DNA from: CAZADH01 sp964483805
Lineage (GTDB): Bacteria > Muiribacteriota > Ozemobacteria > Ozemobacterales > Ozemobacteraceae
Reading direction: 5' to 3'
Assembly: GCA_964483805.1 (NCBI GenBank)
Contig: CAZADH010000204.1
Coordinates: 1 to 11,458, forward strand
DNA length: 11,458 nucleotides
The position numbers and the translations under genes were made by a program. Every line of letters starts with the position of its first letter. Position 1 is the stretch's first letter. The notes beneath the pieces were generated by a model. That model did no database searches. It worked only from the letters and a program-made list of their open reading frames with translations, and had not been told where the DNA came from. This document shows, in pieces, positions 6,012 through 11,458 of the stretch.

Positions 6012-8986
6012 GCCGTATTCTCCTGCGCTTCGCTCAACTCGATGACAAACCTCGCGCCGTCACTGGTGTTCTCGGCGAGAAGGCGTCCGCCCATGTGTTC
6101 CTCGATGATGATCTTCGACATGTATAATCCCAGGCCGGTCCCCTTGGCCGGGTCCTTCGTGGTGAAATACGGGTCAAAGATGCGGGCCATCGCCTGCGGG
6201 TCGATGCCGCCGCCATTGTCGACGATCCGCAGGGTGACGCACCCGGTCGCGTTGGCGATCTCGATGTCGAGCTTGCCCGCAAACGGCATCTGCAGCTCGC
6301 GGCGCCGGTCTTCGATGGCTTCGCGGGCGTTGGTGATGAGGTTCATCAACACGTGCTCGAACTCGCTGCGATAGCCGATCACGCCGGCCCGCGCACAGCG
6401 AATCTCATCGTCATACCTGGTAAATACACGGTCATGGAAAAGGCAGCGGATCTGCCAGGTGATGTTGCCGGCCTGCAACTGGGCCGCGAGTAGCCGGATG
6501 ACGTTGCCGATGGCCGCCATCGCATCGAACCGGGTCCTTTCTTTGTCGGGTTTGAAGAAATTGCGGAAATCATCGATGGTGCCCGACATGTGACTGATCT
6601 GGGCCATCGCTTTGTCGACCGTCTGGTCGAGCAACGCATCGTCGAGTTCGCGGTGCATCTGGGCGTCGCGCAGGTTCTGCAGGATCACGGCAAGCGCATT
6701 GAGCGGTTGCCGCCACTGGTGAGCGATCGCTCCGAGCATCTCACCCATGGCCGCCAGCTTCGATTGCTGTACCAGCTTCTGTTCGCTGCGGGCGCGCCGC
6801 GCGATCTCGTTCTGTACCATGGTCTCGAGATTCGCGGTGAGGTTCTGCAGCTCCAGGGTTCGCTGCTGCAACGTGTTTTCAGCGAGCCGACGGTCGGTCA
6901 CGTCGTAGAACGCGGCGATCACATCGTCGCCGATTTTGCGGTTGCTGATCTCGACGTGCTTGATCTGGCCGTTCTTGCACGTTACGTCGCGCTCCCGCGT
7001 GCGCGGTGCGGTGCCGAGGGTCTCCGCTTCGGCGACATCGTTGCGCCAGGTTTCCAGGATTTCGCGCGCCTTGGCCGGGTCGGGGTACGCGGCGCGCATC
7101 CACGCCTCGACGGCGGGGATGTCGGCCAACGCGTAACCAAATGTGGCCGTAAATGCCTTGTTATACAAACGGATCTGCCCGTCCTTGCTGGCAATGCCGA
7201 TCGGAATCGGCAAAAACTCGATCGCTTCGCGAAACAGTTTTTCGCTTTCGCGCAGCATCGCTGCGACGGTCTCGCGCTCGACGAGCGTCGTCTGCAATTG
7301 GGTGGTCCGTTCCGCAACGGCCGTCTCGAGGCCTTCCTTGCTCTCTTTCAACGCAGCCAGTTTGTCGCGCAACACCTCGGCGGTCCAGCGAAAATTCGTG
7401 GCCAACGACATCGACTCGGCAGTGTCGGGTTGCGGCCAGTCAACCTGTTGGCCTGACTCCAGTTTCTCGGGCAGGCTCACCGTGAGCAACGACAGTTGGA
7501 TGGTCGGTTCGGTCAGGTGTCGGCTGACGACGAGCGATAATCCGCTCGACGCCAACAGCAGGACGAAAATGACCGCCAGGTTGATCGAGAGAATATCGTA
7601 GACCTGTTGCTGCATCGGGCCCAGCGCACCCTCGACCACGATCGACCAGTCGGCGATTTCGATGGGCCGCTCGGTCACCAGCACGGCGTCACGCCAGGTC
7701 TGGATGAGCGGCGTATTCATGGCCGAGGCCGGGCGATACAGGAAAACCCCATGGGCAAACCGTTCGGTGGCCGACGCGACGGTGTAGGGAAACCGATCGA
7801 GCGGCTTGCGCAAACCGCTGCTCGACACGACAACGCGGCGTTGCCGGTCGAGCAGGGTGATGCCGATGCGTGCCTCGTCGGCCACCTGCCGCAGCACGAC
7901 TCCGACATCGTCGAGGTTCGCCGCACCCAAGCCGAAACCGACCAGGCGGCCTTCGTCGAGAATCGGTGCCGAGATGGTGAAGATCGGTCGAAAGATGCCA
8001 CCGCGACCGAGCATGACGTCAGAGACCACGGCACGTTTCGTCTGCTGGAGCAGCGAGAACGAAGGCCGATCGGCGAAGTTGAGGCCGATGGTCGATTCGC
8101 CGCGTTCGTTCTGCGGCGGGTCGAAGGCGACTGTGGTGGCGCTGCCATTGGCGACGAATACATTGTGCAGATCAGGAAACAACGCGTGGATGCGGGCAAG
8201 CTCGTCTTGCAGGGCCGGCGAGGGTGTGAGACCCAACCGGGCCCCGGCCGATGCCACCATGCGCAGACCGCGAATGTGCGTGGCGAGCCAGTCGGTGACG
8301 ATCAGGTCTGACTCTGCCGCCGCGCGCACGACGCTCTGGGCCAGTGTTTGCTGGGCCGAGTTGAGCTCGCGATGATTGAGGAACAAGACCCCGGCAACGC
8401 TGGGAAGCAGCAGAAGCAAGGCCATGGCCTCGAAGAACAGGTGACCCATCGAGGGCAACCGCCGCTGCTCCGAGGGGGCAAAACTGCGGGCAAGCGGACC
8501 GTGATTGACCAGCGTGGCGGCAAAGATGGCATTGCACAGGCCGTTGAAGGTCTGCTTCAGGGCCACCGTCATGCACGCAGCGTCGTCCATACCCAGCATC
8601 TCGTGATAAAGGATCAACGCGAGGGGCGCGCCGACAAACAACCAGTAGGCGAAGTCGATGAGCAGCATAGATGCGCTCGGGCGCCGCCGCAGGGCGACGG
8701 CGACCCAAACGCTTTCGAGCGCGAGGCCGACGAATGCGTAGGGATGGTTCCACAGGACGCAGGTATACGAGGCGGCAATCGTCGACACCAGCACGCCCCA
8801 ATACGAACCCAACAGAGCAATCGCGACAAGGCCGAACACACTGCCGAAGATGAGGTTGAGATTGAATCCCAGCGGCAGGGCCACGTAGTTGCCCAGCAAC
8901 CCGAACAACGAGAAAACCGCGGCCCACGCAAAAGTCGCTGCAGTGGAACGCTGAAGTCCGGGTTGGTTGTGGCGAGCGGTTGTCAT
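6008..8986 (-). CDS. Membrane sensor histidine kinase (multi-TM + Cache-like + PAS)
   Basis: A 992-aa kinase. In order: an integral-membrane N-terminal module with about six hydrophobic helices (about 17-160) plus another at 183-203, resembling MASE-type sensors; a large periplasmic domain (about 205-463) of double-Cache type, including GRLVGFGLGAANLDDVG; a TM helix (466-486); a HAMP-like and coiled-coil linker; a PAS domain (about 580-700) ending FYDVTDRR; and the kinase core. The core shows the phospho-acceptor H756 in AIAHQWRQPLNAL, N box NLITNAREA (882-890), G1 DNGGGID (923-929), F box FDPYFTTK and G2 GTGLGLYMSK (949-958). All catalytic motifs are intact. It autophosphorylates and should pass phosphate to D59 of the overlapping regulator. 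It begins 38 nt after the ATPase gamma stop. No good ribosome site precedes ATG 8986, so the start is less certain than the frame. Confidence 0.9.
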   Translation of the reverse strand: MTTARHNQPGLQRSTAATFAWAAVFSLFGLLGNYVALPLGFNLNLIFGSVFGLVAIALLGSYWGVLVSTIAASYTCVLWNHPYAFVGLALESVWVAVALRRRPSASMLLIDFAYWLFVGAPLALILYHEMLGMDDAACMTVALKQTFNGLCNAIFAATLVNHGPLARSFAPSEQRRLPSMGHLFFEAMALLLLLPSVAGVLFLNHRELNSAQQTLAQSVVRAAAESDLIVTDWLATHIRGLRMVASAGARLGLTPSPALQDELARIHALFPDLHNVFVANGSATTVAFDPPQNERGESTIGLNFADRPSFSLLQQTKRAVVSDVMLGRGGIFRPIFTISAPILDEGRLVGFGLGAANLDDVGVVLRQVADEARIGITLLDRQRRVVVSSSGLRKPLDRFPYTVASATERFAHGVFLYRPASAMNTPLIQTWRDAVLVTERPIEIADWSIVVEGALGPMQQQVYDILSINLAVIFVLLLASSGLSLVVSRHLTEPTIQLSLLTVSLPEKLESGQQVDWPQPDTAESMSLATNFRWTAEVLRDKLAALKESKEGLETAVAERTTQLQTTLVERETVAAMLRESEKLFREAIEFLPIPIGIASKDGQIRLYNKAFTATFGYALADIPAVEAWMRAAYPDPAKAREILETWRNDVAEAETLGTAPRTRERDVTCKNGQIKHVEISNRKIGDDVIAAFYDVTDRRLAENTLQQRTLELQNLTANLETMVQNEIARRARSEQKLVQQSKLAAMGEMLGAIAHQWRQPLNALAVILQNLRDAQMHRELDDALLDQTVDKAMAQISHMSGTIDDFRNFFKPDKERTRFDAMAAIGNVIRLLAAQLQAGNITWQIRCLFHDRVFTRYDDEIRCARAGVIGYRSEFEHVLMNLITNAREAIEDRRRELQMPFAGKLDIEIANATGCVTLRIVDNGGGIDPQAMARIFDPYFTTKDPAKGTGLGLYMSKIIIEEHMGGRLLAENTSDGARFVIELSEAQENTA

Positions 8987-9024
8987 TCGGCGACCAGAAT
9001 CATTCTACCGCAAGAGCCGGTTAC

Positions 9025-9966
9025 TCACACCGCGCGCGGTGTTCCGCCGGTTGCTGTTCCTCGTGCCGTGCCTGACCGGGCCATTGCTGACCGCGCCGCC
9101 AGCGATTCGAACCCGGCAATGACATCGAACAACTCGGCCATGATCGCCGTCTGACGCTCGTGGTGAAACTGTCGATGCAGGTCGGTGAGCAGTTCGTCGA
9201 TCTTCTTCTCGGCCCGCTGCATGGCAGCGAGGCGCGTCGAGTGCTCGGCCGCGCACGACCGGGCGCAGGCGCGAAACAGGGCGGCAAACAGGTATTCGTG
9301 CAGAAGGGCCGGCAACAGCACGGTGTCGCCACCGACGGCTTCGGGTTGTTGCCGTGATGACCAATCCTGCGTGCAGATGGCATTCAGCCAGCCGCCGTCG
9401 ATGGGCAGCAATACCGTGTGTGTCGGCGCGAAACCCGTGCGTGGGGAGGGTTCGTGATAAAACAGCGCGATCGTGGTGATGCCGGCCGCGGTTCGCTCGG
9501 CCTCGATGGCCGCGAGCAAATCACCGATAAGGGCCGGAATCGCGTCGACCGCATCGGGGGTCGGAAACAGGGTCTCGGTGGCCATCCCCACGTCGGTCAG
9601 GCGGTCGCGGATGCGTGCACCCACCGGCCAGACGAACCACCGCGTGGCGGGCTCCTGCAGCCAGGGCGTGGCATACGCCAGCAACTGGTCGTTGAATCCG
9701 CCCACCATGCCTTGATCGGAGCCGAACAGAATGGCGGCGCGCGGCCCCGGTCGCGGTTGCGTCAAGGTGGCGAGTGTGGCGCCGTCGGCCGCTGCCAGAC
9801 AAACCCGCAGGCCGCGATCGATGTTGGCCTGATACGCCGCGAGCGCCGCAACCGCCTTTTCATACGGGGCGATGCTCACGGCGGCGAGCATCTTCATGGT
9901 GCGCACGACCGACGAGAGCCCGACGGCACTCTTGATCTGTCGCTGCAGCGCGGCGGCGGTCTGCAC
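9025..9966 (-). CDS. atpG: N-ATPase (alternative F1Fo ATPase) gamma subunit
   Basis: A 313-aa F1 gamma subunit, the rotor shaft linking Fo to the catalytic head. The N-terminal helix RQIKSAVGLSSVVRTMKMLA (about 9-28) and the C-terminal helix RQTAIMAELFDVIAGFESLA (about 269-288) are the two long helices of gamma; IALFYHE and FGSDQGMVGGFND lie in the globular part. After the last helix, a low-complexity tail of about 25 residues (Arg, Gly, Thr, Ala) is unusual. The start is GTG (9964-9966), 9 nt after the alpha stop, with only a weak AGG ribosome site, so coupling to alpha is likely. In a standard atp operon beta would follow; here the next gene is a histidine kinase. Gamma as the last gene, right after alpha, is the arrangement of the N-ATPase operons found sporadically in bacteria and archaea. 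Confidence 0.88.
   Translation of the reverse strand: MQTAAALQRQIKSAVGLSSVVRTMKMLAAVSIAPYEKAVAALAAYQANIDRGLRVCLAAADGATLATLTQPRPGPRAAILFGSDQGMVGGFNDQLLAYATPWLQEPATRWFVWPVGARIRDRLTDVGMATETLFPTPDAVDAIPALIGDLLAAIEAERTAAGITTIALFYHEPSPRTGFAPTHTVLLPIDGGWLNAICTQDWSSRQQPEAVGGDTVLLPALLHEYLFAALFRACARSCAAEHSTRLAAMQRAEKKIDELLTDLHRQFHHERQTAIMAELFDVIAGFESLAARSAMARSGTARGTATGGTPRAV
9027..9042. repeat. 16-nt perfect palindrome at the gamma 3' end
   Basis: ACACCGCGCGCGGTGT is its own reverse complement and covers the last codons of the gamma gene. In RNA it could form a very GC-rich hairpin, but it has no loop spacer and no T-run on the - strand, so it is not a standard terminator. It might slow read-through into the kinase gene. 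Confidence 0.35.
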
Positions 9967-9975
9967 GGTGCGTGC

Positions 9976-11458
9976 CTAGCCCTGTCGTCGCCGGGCCAGC
10001 GCCGCGCGCGCTGCACAAAGTATGGCTGTCTTGGCGGTGTCGGCAAACGGGCGGCGTTCGCTGACCGCCGTGGTCACCTCGATCGGCCATTCGACCGCCG
10101 ATGCCCGCACGCAGCGTTCGGCGTCGGCCAGTTCGTCGGCAGCAACTGCGTCGAACAACCCGTCGGTCAATGCGAGCAGGAGGGCGATCTGCTCGCACAC
10201 CGGCACCCGTTCGCCGGCGCCCTGCCCGAGACAGTGCCGGATGCGGCGGCCGTGGTCGATGACCTGGCGGGTGCGCTCATCGAGCCGGGTGCCAAAGCGG
10301 GCGAACATTTCGAGTTCCTCGAACTGGGCGTAGCTCAGTTTCAGGGCGGCGGCCACGGCGCGGTAGGCGGGCGACTGCGCCTTGCCGCCGACACGCGAGA
10401 CCGAACGGCCGATGTCGATGGCGGGCAGCACGCCCTTCTGAAACAGCACCGGCGACAGGTAGATCTGGCCGTCAGTGATCGAGATGACGTTGGTCGGGAT
10501 GTACCCCGAGATGTTCTGCGCCTCGGTTTCGACGATGGGGAGCGCCGTCAATGACCCGCCGCCAAACTCGGGGCGCAAGCGGGTGGCCCGCTCGAGCAGG
10601 CGCGAGTGCAGGTAGAAGATGTCGCCCGGAAACGCTTCCCGTCCGGGTGGGCGGCGGAGCAACAACGAGAGCTCGCGGTAGGCCCGGGCGTGACAACTGA
10701 GATCGTCGTAGACGATCAGGACGTCGCGACCCCTGGCCATAAACTCTTCGCCGATGGTGGCAGCCACATACGGGGCCAGATACTGCAACCCGGGTCCGGA
10801 CTCGGCCGGCGCCACGACGGCGACCGTGTGCGCCATCGCCCCTGACGCGCGCAGTTCGCCAAGGACCTTGGCCACAGAGGCGCCGCGCTGACCGATGGCA
10901 CAGTAAATACAAAGTACTCCAGTGTCGCTCTGGTTGATCATCGCCGTGACCGCGAGCGCCGTCTTTCCGGTCTGGCGGTCACCGACGATCAACTGGCGTT
11001 GGCCGCGCCCGATCGGAATCAACGCATCGATGGCCTTGATGCCGGTCTGCAACGGCACGGTCACCGGCAGGCGCGCCATGATCGGCGGCGCCATGCGTTC
11101 GATCGGCTGCCGCACGGTTGTTGCTGGCGGCGGCAGTTCATCGAGCGGGGTCCCGGTGGGGTCGATGACCCGGCCGAGCAGGGCGTCGCCGACACCCGTG
11201 TCCATGACCCGACGGCAGCGCTCGACGAGAGTTCCGGCAATGAGCCCGCTGGTCTCGCCCAGGACAATGCACCCGACAGCGTCGGGGTCGAGTTGACAGA
11301 CCATGCCGAACTGGCCGTTCGCGAACCGGACCACCTCTTCATAGCCCACGCCCGGCAGGCCGGTCACGGTGACGATGCCCGGCAACACCGCGCGGATCGT
11401 GCCGACTTCGCGTTCGCGCGGTCGTCGCTCGGCGCCGCTGGCAGCGGCGGCTGCGTCG
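9976..11458 (-). CDS. atpA: N-ATPase (alternative F1Fo ATPase) alpha subunit, 5' end missing
   Basis: 493 residues are visible and the frame runs off the right edge. An in-frame GTG at 11388 is not a credible start: the residues before it, VGTIRAVLPGIVTVTGLPG, already belong to the N-terminal beta-barrel of F1 alpha. Only a short N-terminal piece should be missing. Visible, counted from 11388: the Walker A loop GDRQTGKT (136-143), the Walker B region VLIVYDDLSCHARAYRE, and SVSRVGGKAQ, containing the arginine finger that alpha supplies to the catalytic site on beta. Alpha subunits bind nucleotide without catalysing its hydrolysis. Motifs are intact, so the complex is probably functional. Being followed by gamma with no beta behind it points to the N-ATPase operon. 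Such enzymes are proposed to pump Na+ or H+; the c-subunit that would show the ion is outside the window. Confidence 0.92.
   Translation of the reverse strand, partial: DAAAAASGAERRPREREVGTIRAVLPGIVTVTGLPGVGYEEVVRFANGQFGMVCQLDPDAVGCIVLGETSGLIAGTLVERCRRVMDTGVGDALLGRVIDPTGTPLDELPPPATTVRQPIERMAPPIMARLPVTVPLQTGIKAIDALIPIGRGQRQLIVGDRQTGKTALAVTAMINQSDTGVLCIYCAIGQRGASVAKVLGELRASGAMAHTVAVVAPAESGPGLQYLAPYVAATIGEEFMARGRDVLIVYDDLSCHARAYRELSLLLRRPPGREAFPGDIFYLHSRLLERATRLRPEFGGGSLTALPIVETEAQNISGYIPTNVISITDGQIYLSPVLFQKGVLPAIDIGRSVSRVGGKAQSPAYRAVAAALKLSYAQFEELEMFARFGTRLDERTRQVIDHGRRIRHCLGQGAGERVPVCEQIALLLALTDGLFDAVAADELADAERCVRASAVEWPIEVTTAVSERRPFADTAKTAILCAARAALARRRQG

Noticed and set aside
9418..10554. 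A + strand open frame antisense to the ATPase subunits
   Set aside because: It is a shadow of the alpha and gamma genes, whose motifs are unambiguous.
1..11458. CRISPR array, tRNA, rRNA or insertion sequence
   Set aside because: I saw no regularly spaced repeats, no tRNA- or rRNA-like segments and no transposase.

Overview
The window is GC-rich DNA from a bacterium. Signal peptides and membrane sensors with periplasmic domains suggest a diderm (Gram-negative-type) organism. The response-regulator tail with paired CxxC motifs is a type I associate with spirochaetes and deltaproteobacteria, but the phylum cannot be fixed from this sequence. Seven genes and one structured RNA are supported.

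Left region (1-1549, + strand): a retron. A promoter-like element (TTGACG-N17-TAACCT) fires at the start of a predicted msr-msd RNA (about 215-380). The RNA has 12-bp terminal repeats (a1/a2), two small msr hairpins and a perfect 21-bp msd hairpin. After a leader of about 158 nt comes a reverse transcriptase of about 336 aa, starting at GTG 539. It carries the YADD active site and both retron signatures, NAxxH and VTG. No effector gene adjoins the RT inside the window. It either lies left of base 1, or this is a stand-alone retron.

Middle region (1634-5183): a secreted protein of unknown function and a methyl-accepting chemotaxis protein with a nitrate/nitrite-type (NIT) sensor, both on the - strand. 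A divergent FMN-dependent NADH-azoreductase (azoR) follows on the + strand. A 239-bp divergent intergenic region holds two inverted repeats and a candidate azoR promoter. A hairpin terminator lies between azoR and the next, convergent gene.

Right region (5361-11458, - strand): reading leftward from the right edge come the F1 alpha subunit (5' end cut off), the gamma subunit, a 992-aa membrane histidine kinase and its response regulator. The gaps are 9 nt, 38 nt and a 4-nt ATGA overlap. Gamma follows alpha and no beta gene comes after it. This matches the end of the alternative N-ATPase operon (order ...FAG) rather than a standard atp operon (alpha-gamma-beta). The kinase and regulator form a translationally coupled two-component pair that may be read through from the ATPase operon.
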